From Candidatus Njordarchaeota archaeon (lineage in GTDB: Archaea; Asgardarchaeota; Njordarchaeia; Njordarchaeales; Njordarchaeaceae): a stretch of DNA of 14,930 nt. The notes beneath the pieces are model-generated. The model saw only the letters and a list, made by a program, of their open reading frames with translations. It had not been told where the DNA came from and did not search any database. Numbering within the stretch: position 1 is the first letter of the stretch; every line of letters begins with the position of its first letter. The position numbers were made by a program, and so were the translations under genes. This document shows, one piece after another, positions 1-7,507 of the stretch. The stretch covers positions 1 through 14,930 of the forward strand of contig JAHKLF010000014.1 of NCBI GenBank assembly GCA_029856615.1, given 5' to 3'.

Positions 1-141
1 TGGATGCCACTTCTTAAGGAGTTCCTCTTTTTCCTCAGGAGCGATCCTCCTGAATACTTCTTTTAATCTTTTTTCTCTTGTTGCTTCAACCTTTTCTAAA
101 CTTTCCCAGAATTCTTCTGGGTATCCTGGATACTCACTCAT
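1..141 (-). CDS. N-terminus of probable fumarate reductase/succinate dehydrogenase-type flavoprotein (partial)
   Basis: Only the first 47 codons are inside the window; the gene continues past the left edge. The ATG at 141 is preceded by a near-perfect ribosome site, GGAGGTGA at 148-155, six bases upstream, so the start is firm. The visible part is a charged, probably helical leader (MSEYPGYPEEF at the start, EEKEELLKKWHP at the end) with no FAD-binding GxGxxG yet. From memory of the family, flavoproteins paired with SdhB-like proteins in Hdr clusters carry a similar pre-domain ending in (K/W)HPDY. The gene lies 13 bases behind a SdhB/TfrB-like iron-sulfur gene, which is the usual partner. The expected role is the FAD catalytic subunit (fumarate to succinate, or a related enoate reduction). 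The substrate cannot be judged from this fragment, and the call rests mainly on context. Confidence 0.6.
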   Translation of the reverse strand, partial: MSEYPGYPEEFWESLEKVEATREKRLKEVFRRIAPEEKEELLKKWHP

Positions 142-154
142 AATGTTTCACCTC

Positions 155-868
155 CTAAGGTTCGATTTCGCGAGCAGCATATAATTTCTTCCATTCTGTA
201 GGACCCGCTACTACAAGTCGATCTAACTCCTCCTTGAACTTTTCCTCCTGTATTTCCTTTAATCTCTCTCTTAAATGCTTAGATGGTTTTGCGATATATT
301 TTCCATATAATCTCCTCACTAGCTGGAAGACATGATAATGAACGATCTCAGCAGGACATCGCATCGAGCAAATTCCGCATGCTACGCAGTCAAACGTAAG
401 GTGCGCAGCGGTCTCGATATCACCCCTCAAAATTGCTTGGATAGCATCCATAACTTGTATTTCCTGAGGACAGACCTTTGTACATGTATTACATTGTACG
501 CAACGAGTTACTTCTGGGAAGAACTTCAATATTGCGGATAAATCGGGTTTTAATTTCTCGATATCATATCGAGGTTTCTTGGCTGGCACAAAAGGTAATT
601 GCACGAGATACATTCCATCTTGAACAGTAGTTTGACATGCTAATGCTGTATACAATCTATAATCATCCTTAAGTCTATACACTGTTGCGCATGCTCCACA
701 GAATCCTGCTCTGCATCCAACACCTCGTACTAAGCGGTATCCAGCATACTCCATTGCTTTGAGTATAGTGAGTCCTTCCGGCACTAAATACTCGCGTCCC
801 ATTATGTAAATTCTCACCATTTTTATAGGGGGTTTTTTCTCCTCCTCAACTACTTCAGCTACGGTCAT
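155..868 (-). CDS. tfrB: SdhB/FrdB/TfrB-like iron-sulfur subunit
   Basis: A 237-aa electron-transfer subunit. An N-terminal plant-type ferredoxin domain carries the [2Fe-2S] ligands C52, C57, C60 and C78 (CRAGFCGAC motif). It is followed by two CX2CX2CX3CP motifs (C123/126/129/133 and C161/164/167/171). Both have four cysteines, so two [4Fe-4S] clusters are expected rather than the [4Fe-4S]/[3Fe-4S] pair of respiratory SdhB. This resembles the N-terminal half of methanogen thiol:fumarate reductase TfrB. The CCG-domain half of TfrB is absent here, but a separate HdrB is encoded immediately upstream. The ORF opens at GTG 886, overlapping the hdrB stop as GTGA. The ATG at 868 is preferred because AGGTGATG lies 6 bases before it. 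The C-terminus is a charged helix. It likely wires the flavoprotein to HdrB. The symbol is tentative. Confidence 0.85.
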   Translation of the reverse strand: MTVAEVVEEEKKPPIKMVRIYIMGREYLVPEGLTILKAMEYAGYRLVRGVGCRAGFCGACATVYRLKDDYRLYTALACQTTVQDGMYLVQLPFVPAKKPRYDIEKLKPDLSAILKFFPEVTRCVQCNTCTKVCPQEIQVMDAIQAILRGDIETAAHLTFDCVACGICSMRCPAEIVHYHVFQLVRRLYGKYIAKPSKHLRERLKEIQEEKFKEELDRLVVAGPTEWKKLYAAREIEP

Positions 869-882
869 TTTATTCATCACCT

Positions 883-1743
883 TCACATATATTTCTTAAA
901 TATTTCAAGAGTTGTTTTATCTAAAACATTATCTAAACCAAGAGCAAAGGCTAATAATTCAGTGAAATATACGACTGGAATTTTCTTTCCATGTAACTGA
1001 CGCGAAGCCAGTTTCATTCCATATTCTAAGTTGAAAGTACAGAGAGGACATACCGTTACGATTATATCAGCACGTGCTCTAAATAAGGGGGAAATTATCC
1101 TTAGCACGCGCGTTTTTACAACTTCTTTGTTCACAACAACATTATAGGATCCGCAACACTCTGTTCTAAAAGGATAATCAATGGGATATGCTCCAAGAGA
1201 TTCAATTAATTGTTCTAAAATAACGGGTTCCTCAGGGTCATCAATAGCTACTTCCTTTGGTCTGACTAGCATACACCCATAATAAGGAGCAACTCGTAAA
1301 TCTGCTAGCTCTCTCTTGACTTCCTCTCTGATTTTATCAAAGCCAACATAATCTCTCAGAACTGTCAAGAAATGCGTTACTTCAATCGTCCCCAAATAAT
1401 CTTCTTCTTCATCCATGAAGCGATTTAATGTCTCTAAAGCTGATGGATCGTTAGCTAATCTATGATTAACACTGGCCAGAACCTGATAACACATGGAACA
1501 CAATGTTACTAATTTATCATTACCAGTCTCCCCTACTTGTTCTTGCGCTCTAATTAGATCCCTAACGGCTCCGATACAATGAAAGACGCTATCGCTTGCG
1601 AGGCTGTAAACTACACCACAGCAGTTCCATCGCTTAAGTTCAATGAGCTCGATACCGAAATGTTTAGCTACTGCAAGCGCGCTATCTTCATATTTTTTTG
1701 CGTAATTTTTAAGAGAACATCCTGGGAAGTAAAGGAATTTCAT
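883..1743 (-). CDS. hdrB: Heterodisulfide reductase subunit B (HdrB) homologue
   Basis: This protein has two complete CCG domains, each of which in the HdrB family binds a non-cubane [4Fe-4S] cluster. The first set is C9, C41-C42, C82 and C85 (WNCCG, LCSMC). The second is C157, C196-C197, C232 and C235 (ECCGS, VCPLC). The length of 286 aa is normal for HdrB. In methanogens HdrB reduces CoM-S-S-CoB. Here the adjacent SdhB-like gene suggests it may instead, or also, feed a fumarate reductase module, as the C-terminal half of TfrB does. The ORF can begin at GTG 1755, overlapping the hdrC stop (GTGA). The ATG at 1743, six bases after GGGGTGA, gives the usual N-terminus MKFLYFPGCSL and is preferred. 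No membrane anchor is visible, so the protein is probably cytosolic. Confidence 0.93.
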   Translation of the reverse strand: MKFLYFPGCSLKNYAKKYEDSALAVAKHFGIELIELKRWNCCGVVYSLASDSVFHCIGAVRDLIRAQEQVGETGNDKLVTLCSMCYQVLASVNHRLANDPSALETLNRFMDEEEDYLGTIEVTHFLTVLRDYVGFDKIREEVKRELADLRVAPYYGCMLVRPKEVAIDDPEEPVILEQLIESLGAYPIDYPFRTECCGSYNVVVNKEVVKTRVLRIISPLFRARADIIVTVCPLCTFNLEYGMKLASRQLHGKKIPVVYFTELLAFALGLDNVLDKTTLEIFKKYM

Positions 1744-1751
1744 ATAACATT

Positions 1752-2135
1752 TCACCCCGTATATTTTCTAGTTGCTGCAATAAGAGCTATTTGAGGATAT
1801 TCTTCCACGTTCTCGATTCTACGTAGATCTAATTTGTATATTCCTTTGCGAAGCGTTAGTAATCTCAAAGCTTCCATTACCTTAGCTAAATCAACGTCAC
1901 GTGGACATCTTACTGAGCACGTAAAACAAGCAGCGCAGATCCATATTGCCTTGCAATTGAGTACTCTTTCGTCACCAATCTGCACAAGATGTATAACCTG
2001 ATTTGGTAGGAGATCCATTTCATTTACAACTGGGCAGCCAGCGCTACATTTACCACATTGATAGCAGGCATAAACATTCTGTCCACTTATCTCAAATACC
2101 TTCTTTGCCAGTTCACTACTAATTTTAATGAGCAT
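1752..2135 (-). CDS. hdrC: Heterodisulfide reductase subunit C (HdrC) homologue
   Basis: A 127-aa protein with two CX2CX2CX3CP motifs at C24/27/30/34 and C67/70/73/77, the two [4Fe-4S] clusters by which HdrC passes electrons between HdrA and HdrB. It is shorter than methanogen HdrC (roughly 180-190 aa) and ends in a short tail (YPQIALIAATRKYTG). Such compact HdrC forms occur in Hdr-like complexes outside classical methanogens, to my knowledge. The ATG at 2135 shares one base with the protease stop (TAATG), with GGGGGTGA about 8 bases upstream. The stop overlaps the hdrB ORF. There are no membrane segments. Confidence 0.92.
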   Translation of the reverse strand: MLIKISSELAKKVFEISGQNVYACYQCGKCSAGCPVVNEMDLLPNQVIHLVQIGDERVLNCKAIWICAACFTCSVRCPRDVDLAKVMEALRLLTLRKGIYKLDLRRIENVEEYPQIALIAATRKYTG

Positions 2136-2620
2136 TAATTTTTCACCCCCAAATCTTCCAAAATCATCTTAACAACTTTTTTAATGGCATTTCTCACACT
2201 ATCTGAGAGTTGTTCAGAAAAAGTAAAAGAGGAGCTTATTTTTATGCCATATATAATCACTTCGCGAGGCATCTCATCTTTGAAGGCACTTGAAAGAATC
2301 TTCATAGCAGTTATTAAATCTGCATCATGAGGATTGGCTAACCACTTATTTTCATTCTTCTTCATTAATTCGTATAAGTCTATAACCCGAACAGTCCCCT
2401 CCTCGGTTGATTCATTATCTTTAATTGTGTCAATAATAATCACTTTATCATAACCGAGCATTTTTTCAGCTAGCCTAAAGCCTCCGTCTGAGCTTTCATC
2501 GAAATAGACATTGTTTACATTAAATCTTTTGAACATTCTTTTCAGCTCTCGGATAGCCAATATCCCCGCTGCATCATTACCTAAAATCGGATTTCCAATC
2601 CCTAATACTAATATCCGCAT
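2135..2620 (-). CDS. [NiFe] hydrogenase maturation protease, peptidase family M52 (HyaD/HycI type)
   Basis: This endopeptidase should trim the C-terminal peptide of the hydrogenase large subunit after nickel insertion. The N-terminus is LGIGNPILGND, the family's GxGNxxxxxD start, with D16 as the first nickel-sensing acid. A second acidic site is in FDESSDGGF, and a His/Asp site is in NPHDADL, matching the HybD-type metal-binding triad. The length of 161 aa is normal. It sits directly after the large-subunit gene, overlapping by one base (TAATG), and the large subunit ends with DPCLACSAH plus 26 residues, exactly the substrate such an enzyme needs. The first motif reads GND where many relatives have DD, a minor variation. 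Confidence 0.9.
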   Translation of the reverse strand: MRILVLGIGNPILGNDAAGILAIRELKRMFKRFNVNNVYFDESSDGGFRLAEKMLGYDKVIIIDTIKDNESTEEGTVRVIDLYELMKKNENKWLANPHDADLITAMKILSSAFKDEMPREVIIYGIKISSSFTFSEQLSDSVRNAIKKVVKMILEDLGVKN

Positions 2621-4074
2621 TATTCTCGCCTTAGTTCCTTAATTAACTCGCCTCTGGTATTATATACTTTAACCACTAAAGGCATTCTTCCAGGCAAGGA
2701 ATGAGCTGAACATGCAAGACATGGATCATAAGCTCTAAACGCCATTTCTATTCTATTTAATATGCCCTCTGATATCTGACCATTGATTATTAGTTTTTCA
2801 GTGCTCTTTTTCACATCCATACATATTGCTGCATTATTTTGCGTTGTTGGTACAACCATATTAGCAAGAGTTATCATTCCATCATCATCGGTTTCGTAAT
2901 GGTGGAATAATATTCCTCTTGGAGCTTCAACTACACCGACACCAAATTTTGTCAATGCTCCTTCATAATTTATAACATCAGAACTCGTAATCTCCTCATC
3001 TTGCGCTAGTTCTAATATTCTCTCGCTTGCATATAGCATTTCGATTAATCGTGCCCAATGAGCAAACATAGAGAAATGTACGGGTTTTCCTCCCGCCTCA
3101 ATATACTTCTCATATGCTAATTGAGCTTTCTCAGTAGAAATCCGGTCGCATACGTTTAGTCTAGCAAGAGGACCAACTCTATAAATTCCGCTCTTCGGTC
3201 CATCTACTAGACCTTTCCATCCAATTGGTTTCAAGTAAGGGAATTTTGTGTAAGTCCATGCCTCTACTCTCTCTGAGATGTAATTTAAGTATTCATGAGC
3301 TCTAAATCTAAAGACTTCCTGGCCTTTCTGATCAACTACTCTGACATCTCCGTCATAGAAGTTTAAACTATTATCCTTAGGTGAAACTAGACCCATATAG
3401 TAAGTCTCAAGATAATATATGTCTTTGCTGAATATTATATCCTCGTACTTTGATAAAATATCCTTTTCCCAGATTTCAAGCCATTTTTCTGAGAACTTTA
3501 TTAGCTCCTTAGCCATTTCTTCAATCTCTTTTCGTTCATCCTCGGTGAGTCGCTTGCTTACTCCACCTGGGACACAACATACGGGATGAATCGATTTTCC
3601 ACCGATCATACTTTCGATTTTGACCACATAGTGTCGATGTTTTACAATTTCTTTAACTATTTCGGGATGCTTCTTATATAAATAAATGACATTTCTTTGG
3701 GACTTATCAGCTTCAGGGGAAACAAGAAAATCCGGTGCTGCTAGGAAGTAGAAGTGTAATGAGTGGCTATCAATTATATGAGCGCAGTAAGCTAATTCTC
3801 TTATCTTCTCGGCAACTGGAGTGGGATCACGGCCAAAAACAGCATCTACAGCTTTCCCCGCAGCCATGTGGTGAGCCCATGGACAGACCCCACAGATTCT
3901 CGTAACAATTCTAGGCATTTCTTCTGCTGGTCTTCCAATGCAAAATCTCTCGAAGCCTTTCAATTCGAGGATTTCAAAGAATACATCCCTTACTTTTCCA
4001 TCATCATCTAGTATAATTATTATTTGTCCTTCGCCTTCTAATCTAGATATAGGTTCAATTTTTATTGTCTTCAT
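2620..4074 (-). CDS. mvhA: [NiFe] hydrogenase large subunit, F420-non-reducing (MvhA type)
   Basis: The catalytic subunit that splits H2, 484 aa. The N-terminal NiFe ligand motif is RICGVCPWAHH (C61, C64, with H68), and the C-terminal motif is DPCLACSAH (C452, C455, H458). All four nickel/iron cysteines are therefore present. A further 26 residues follow H458, which the neighbouring M52 protease would remove. Group 3c MvhA-like assignment rests on length, the motif style and partnership with MvhG, MvhD and HdrA. The ATG at 4074 overlaps the small-subunit stop (ATGA), with AGGAGG about 10 bases upstream. There is no signal peptide and no Tat motif on the partner, so the enzyme is cytosolic. 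Confidence 0.95.
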   Translation of the reverse strand: MKTIKIEPISRLEGEGQIIIILDDDGKVRDVFFEILELKGFERFCIGRPAEEMPRIVTRICGVCPWAHHMAAGKAVDAVFGRDPTPVAEKIRELAYCAHIIDSHSLHFYFLAAPDFLVSPEADKSQRNVIYLYKKHPEIVKEIVKHRHYVVKIESMIGGKSIHPVCCVPGGVSKRLTEDERKEIEEMAKELIKFSEKWLEIWEKDILSKYEDIIFSKDIYYLETYYMGLVSPKDNSLNFYDGDVRVVDQKGQEVFRFRAHEYLNYISERVEAWTYTKFPYLKPIGWKGLVDGPKSGIYRVGPLARLNVCDRISTEKAQLAYEKYIEAGGKPVHFSMFAHWARLIEMLYASERILELAQDEEITSSDVINYEGALTKFGVGVVEAPRGILFHHYETDDDGMITLANMVVPTTQNNAAICMDVKKSTEKLIINGQISEGILNRIEMAFRAYDPCLACSAHSLPGRMPLVVKVYNTRGELIKELRRE

Positions 4075-5066
4075 TTTTTAGCATCCTCCTGCTTCTTATT
4101 TATCACACCCGACGAGAATGTAAATCTGTGGAATGTTCCGACGGGATCAACAATCTCCTGAACAATTCGCATTAACTCCTCATCAGATAGCTCTTTTTCC
4201 CTCTCTATTTCCACCAGAGAGGCGATTGTAGATATGAATTTCCCTGCCCGATCTATGATATCCGCTGGAGGGCCTAGACATCCTCGACAAGGCATATTAG
4301 CTTTAATGCATGAAGCGCCGCATCCAGCTACTGTAATCGGGCCTAAACAAATTATACCTTGAGCTAAGAAGCATAATTCATCATCAATGGGACCTTCATG
4401 TACTCTTCTGAACTTCTCAATAACTATTTTTTCAGGTTTTTTCCGTGGGCAAATATCACATAAAGTCTTCGCTCCCGGGATCATCATTCCTTTTTCAAAT
4501 GGTTTTCTATTTTTAGCATATGATACTAGTACTTCATAGAAATGATTGATAGAATCTTCTATTGGTGGGCATCCCTGCACGTATAAATCTACTGTCACAA
4601 TGTTATTTAAAGGAAGATTCCATTCTGTTAATCGGGGAGGCGTGACATCTACACCATTAATTACAACTTTCTGGCCTGGGATTTTTTCTTCTGGATTCTC
4701 AGTAGTTGGAGTATTTAAATAGACCTTTTTAAGCAGTTCTTCGCGTGTTGAGAGGTTTCCGAGTCCGAAAATTCCACCATAGCAGGCACAAGTTCCATAT
4801 GCAACAACGAATTTTGCTTTCTCACGCAAAATTTTGGCTGCTTCAGCGTGTTTCTCTAATCGAATTGAGCCGATGAATATGCCTATATCTATGTGATCTA
4901 GATTCTTAAGATCTTCTAGCTTGAAGTCGGCTACAGTTGGCCAGAACACTATATCTACAAGCTCGGTCGCTTCGAGTAGTCGTTCTCCGAGATTAGCGAG
5001 AGAGACATCACATCCTCCACATGCAGCGCCTGGGACAATCGTGATCTTTATTTTATTGGTGCTCAT
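4071..5066 (-). CDS. mvhG: [NiFe] hydrogenase small subunit, F420-non-reducing (MvhG type)
   Basis: The electron-transfer subunit that carries electrons from the NiFe site through three iron-sulfur clusters, 331 aa. The proximal cluster ligands are in GAACGGC (C16, C19), YGTCAC (C93/C95) and VQGCPP (C166). Later cysteines C203, C206, C232, C240, C249, C253, C260 and C263 (LCDICP, AGCGASC, PCRGCLGPP) supply the medial and distal clusters. It has no Tat leader, as expected for a cytosolic group 3 enzyme. The ORF opens at GTG 5075, overlapping the mvhD stop (GTGA), but the ATG at 5066 sits 5 bases after AAGGTGA and is preferred. Its stop overlaps the mvhA start. Confidence 0.95.
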   Translation of the reverse strand: MSTNKIKITIVPGAACGGCDVSLANLGERLLEATELVDIVFWPTVADFKLEDLKNLDHIDIGIFIGSIRLEKHAEAAKILREKAKFVVAYGTCACYGGIFGLGNLSTREELLKKVYLNTPTTENPEEKIPGQKVVINGVDVTPPRLTEWNLPLNNIVTVDLYVQGCPPIEDSINHFYEVLVSYAKNRKPFEKGMMIPGAKTLCDICPRKKPEKIVIEKFRRVHEGPIDDELCFLAQGIICLGPITVAGCGASCIKANMPCRGCLGPPADIIDRAGKFISTIASLVEIEREKELSDEELMRIVQEIVDPVGTFHRFTFSSGVINKKQEDAKK

Positions 5067-5071
5067 AATTT

Positions 5072-5497
5072 TCACCTTAATCTTAATGGACCGAGTTTTT
5101 TCAATTCTTCTGTAAACTCTCTAATAACACGGGCAAATTTTTGCCCTTCAGTAGCAGAAATCCATTCTAATCGAACTCGGGCTGGGTTTATTCCTATTTG
5201 CTCAAGGTATTTCTTTAATAGAGCGTATCTTTTGAGAGCTTTATAATTCCCAGATACATAATGGCAATCATTTGGAGTGTGACAGCCTCCTATTAGTACG
5301 CCATCAGCACCGTTTTTGAATGCTAGGAGTATGTATTGAGGATCAACCCTACCGGAACATGGAACTAAAATGGGGATCACATTTGGTGGGTATTCTAATC
5401 TACTAACTCCAGCAAGGTCAGCTCCAGCATATGCACACCATCTACATAAGAAAGCAACTATCCTTGGTTCGAATTCTTCATGATTACTCACTTTCAT
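5072..5497 (-). CDS. mvhD: Hydrogenase/heterodisulfide reductase linker subunit MvhD (FlpD family)
   Basis: A 141-aa [2Fe-2S] protein that in methanogens docks on HdrA and carries electrons from the hydrogenase into it. Family signatures are in order: LCRWCAYAGAD (C18, C21), VPCSGRVDP (C47), and GADGVLIGGCHTPNDCHY (C72, C78) followed by GN. One base separates its ATG at 5497 from the hdrA stop. The site GAGGTGA at 5499-5505 is only one base from that ATG, so the in-frame GTG at 5491 (spacing 7) may be the real start. It sits between hdrA and the hydrogenase genes, as its linking role suggests. Confidence 0.95.
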   Translation of the reverse strand: MKVSNHEEFEPRIVAFLCRWCAYAGADLAGVSRLEYPPNVIPILVPCSGRVDPQYILLAFKNGADGVLIGGCHTPNDCHYVSGNYKALKRYALLKKYLEQIGINPARVRLEWISATEGQKFARVIREFTEELKKLGPLRLR

Positions 5498-5498
5498 T

Positions 5499-7448
5499 TC
5501 ACCTCGTTAATACGGCCTGAATCATTGAGATTATTTGATCATCTCTGAAGTTTCTTAATTGAATAGCTCCCACTGGACAAGCAGCAGCACAAGCTCCGCA
5601 ACCTTCACATAAAACCTCGTTTACCTCAGCAACTTTATTAATCACTTTTATTGCTCCATAGGGACAGATGGATTCACATACACCACATCCACTACATAAG
5701 TCAGTATTTACACGCGCAATTATGGGTTCATGATATATCATATCCTTGGATAACAATGCAATGGCCTTAGAGGCAGCTGCACTTGCTTGAGCTACAGTTT
5801 CTGAGATATCCTTTGGCCCTTGAGCTGCGCCACAAACAAATATTCCACTCACAACGCTTTCTACTGGTCGTAGCTTTGGATGGACTTCCTGATAGAAGCC
5901 CCACTTATCCACGGGTATTTTGAGAATTTCAGCTAGTCGCTTTGCATCTGGGCTTGGTACGATACCCATTGCTAAAACGACGAGATCGACTGGTACTTCT
6001 AATTGTTCCCCAGTGAGCGTATCAACTGCCTGAACGATTAATTGGCCGTTTTCCTTATATATTTTTGAAACTCTTCCCCTTATGTAGATTACTCCATATT
6101 CTTCTTGAACTCTTTTGATGAATTCTTCATAGCCTTTTCCTGCAGCTCTAATATCAATATAGAAGATATAAGCTTGACCGTCTGGTACGAGATGTTTGTA
6201 CATCATAGCATGTTTCGCACTATACATACAACATATCTTGGAACAATACTCTAAGTGATTTACATCTCTAGATCCAACGCATTGAATGAATGCAACTCTT
6301 TTTGGTACTTTACCATCGCTGGGTCGTACAATTGTTCCGCGTGTTGGACCTGTAGATGATAACAACCGTTCAAATTGCAAGGAATCGATTACATCTTCGT
6401 ATTTTCCATAACCATACTCTGGAATCTTTTCCTTTGGATATAAATTATATCCCGTGGCTACGATTATAGCTCCTACTTCTTCTTCAATTATTTCCTCTTT
6501 ATCATCATAATTAATAGCTTGTTGATCACAAACTTCTATACACTCACCACAAATGACGGGATTTAATCCTAAACAAGCTTCAGGATCTATAGTGTATGCT
6601 GCTGGTACTGCTTGAGGAAACGGAATGTATATAGCTTTTCTATAGCTTAATCCACGGTCAAATTCATTTGGCACGATAACGGGACAGACTTTTTCGCATT
6701 CACCACAAATATTGCATTTATCTATATCAACATACCGAGGTTTTTTCCTTATTTTAACGCGGAAATTACCAACAAAGCCCTCTACATCAATGACTTCTGA
6801 TAGCGTATATAATTTTATTCGAGGGTGTCTAGCAACAGCAACCATTTTAGGAGTGAGAATACACTGAGCACAATCAAGTGTTGGGAATGTTTCGGATAGC
6901 TGAGCCATGCGTCCTCCGATTGTTGGCGATTTCTCCACTAATATGACTTCAAACCCCGCATCAGCTACGTCTAGGGCTGCTTGAATCCCTGCTATCCCTC
7001 CTCCGATCACTAAGCATTTTTTCTTGATACCTACAGTAATAGGCGTGAGGGGTTCATTTCTAATGACTTTTTCAATAGTACTATTTACTATTCTGATCGC
7101 TTTTTCAGTGGCTTTATCGATCTCAGAGTGAACCCATGAGCATTGTTCTCGGATATTCGCTATTTCACATTTATACCAATTTAATCCAACTTCGCTACAA
7201 GCTTTACGGAAGGTTTCTTCATGCATACTAGGTGTACAAGCAGCTACTACAACAGCGGTCAGCTTATATTCCCTGATAGCATCTTTGATTAATTTTTGTC
7301 CTGGATCAGAGCACATGTATTTATAATCCGTAGCAAAAACAACTGCAGGATGCTTTGAGGCTTCTTCGGCAACCTTTTTGACATCCACAGTTCCTGCAAT
7401 GTTTCTGCCACAGTGGCACACAAAAACTCCAACTCTTTCTTTAGGCAA
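5499..7448 (-). CDS. hdrA: Heterodisulfide reductase subunit A (HdrA), FAD-dependent electron-bifurcating subunit
   Basis: The core of the complex, 649 aa. The N-terminal HdrA domain starts VFVCHCGRN (C11, C13). A thioredoxin reductase-like FAD domain has GGGIAG at 149-154 and the conserved LDCAQC at 192-196. An inserted ferredoxin region has C245/248/251/255 and C292/300/303/307. The conserved IQCVGSRD and YCSKICCMY patch is near 389-409. A C-terminal two-cluster ferredoxin follows (CSGCGVCESICP and CEGCGACAAACP). In methanogens HdrA bifurcates H2 electrons between ferredoxin and the heterodisulfide. All expected cluster regions are present, with no selenocysteine. The start is TTG at 7448, supported by GAGGTGA 7 bases upstream. 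It is the first gene of the nine-gene unit. Confidence 0.96.
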   Translation of the reverse strand: MPKERVGVFVCHCGRNIAGTVDVKKVAEEASKHPAVVFATDYKYMCSDPGQKLIKDAIREYKLTAVVVAACTPSMHEETFRKACSEVGLNWYKCEIANIREQCSWVHSEIDKATEKAIRIVNSTIEKVIRNEPLTPITVGIKKKCLVIGGGIAGIQAALDVADAGFEVILVEKSPTIGGRMAQLSETFPTLDCAQCILTPKMVAVARHPRIKLYTLSEVIDVEGFVGNFRVKIRKKPRYVDIDKCNICGECEKVCPVIVPNEFDRGLSYRKAIYIPFPQAVPAAYTIDPEACLGLNPVICGECIEVCDQQAINYDDKEEIIEEEVGAIIVATGYNLYPKEKIPEYGYGKYEDVIDSLQFERLLSSTGPTRGTIVRPSDGKVPKRVAFIQCVGSRDVNHLEYCSKICCMYSAKHAMMYKHLVPDGQAYIFYIDIRAAGKGYEEFIKRVQEEYGVIYIRGRVSKIYKENGQLIVQAVDTLTGEQLEVPVDLVVLAMGIVPSPDAKRLAEILKIPVDKWGFYQEVHPKLRPVESVVSGIFVCGAAQGPKDISETVAQASAAASKAIALLSKDMIYHEPIIARVNTDLCSGCGVCESICPYGAIKVINKVAEVNEVLCEGCGACAAACPVGAIQLRNFRDDQIISMIQAVLTR

Positions 7449-7455
7449 TAAATAT

Positions 7456-7462
7456 TCACCTC
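7456..7462 (-). promoter_or_regulatory. Ribosome binding site fixing the TTG start of hdrA
   Basis: GAGGTGA on the minus strand, 7 bases before TTG 7448. No ATG or GTG lies within useful distance, so this site decides a non-ATG start for the first gene of the operon. Confidence 0.7.
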
Positions 7463-7487
7463 ATAATAATATGCAGACATAATTCAG

Positions 7488-7495
7488 TTATATTT
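7488..7495 (-). promoter_or_regulatory. Candidate TATA box of the hdr-mvh operon
   Basis: Minus strand AAATATAA. A start of transcription about 27 bases further would fall near 7465 and leave a leader of about 17 bases that contains the GAGGTGA site. The region is AT-rich and other TATA-like stretches exist at 7537-7543, so this is one of several possibilities. Confidence 0.35.
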
Positions 7496-7507
7496 GTATG
7501 TAAATCT

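Noticed and set aside
332..541. Plus-strand ORF inside the SdhB-like gene
   Set aside because: It is antisense to a clear cysteine-motif protein, has no domain or ribosome site, and is a shadow frame.
1579..1794. Plus-strand ORF over hdrB/hdrC
   Set aside because: Shadow of the HdrB and HdrC coding frames; no protein-like pattern of its own.
4921..5115. Plus-strand 64-codon ORF with a hydrophobic end over mvhG/mvhD
   Set aside because: The hydrophobic stretch comes from antisense of lysine/asparagine-rich codons of the MvhG N-terminus; no start signal.
5499..7448. Selenocysteine in HdrA or other Hdr/Mvh subunits
   Set aside because: All expected cysteine positions are encoded by ordinary Cys codons and there is no in-frame TGA in these genes.
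7289..7480. Minus-strand ORF overlapping the hdrA start in another frame
   Set aside because: The HdrA frame here has clear family motifs (VFVCHCGRN), so this is a shadow.
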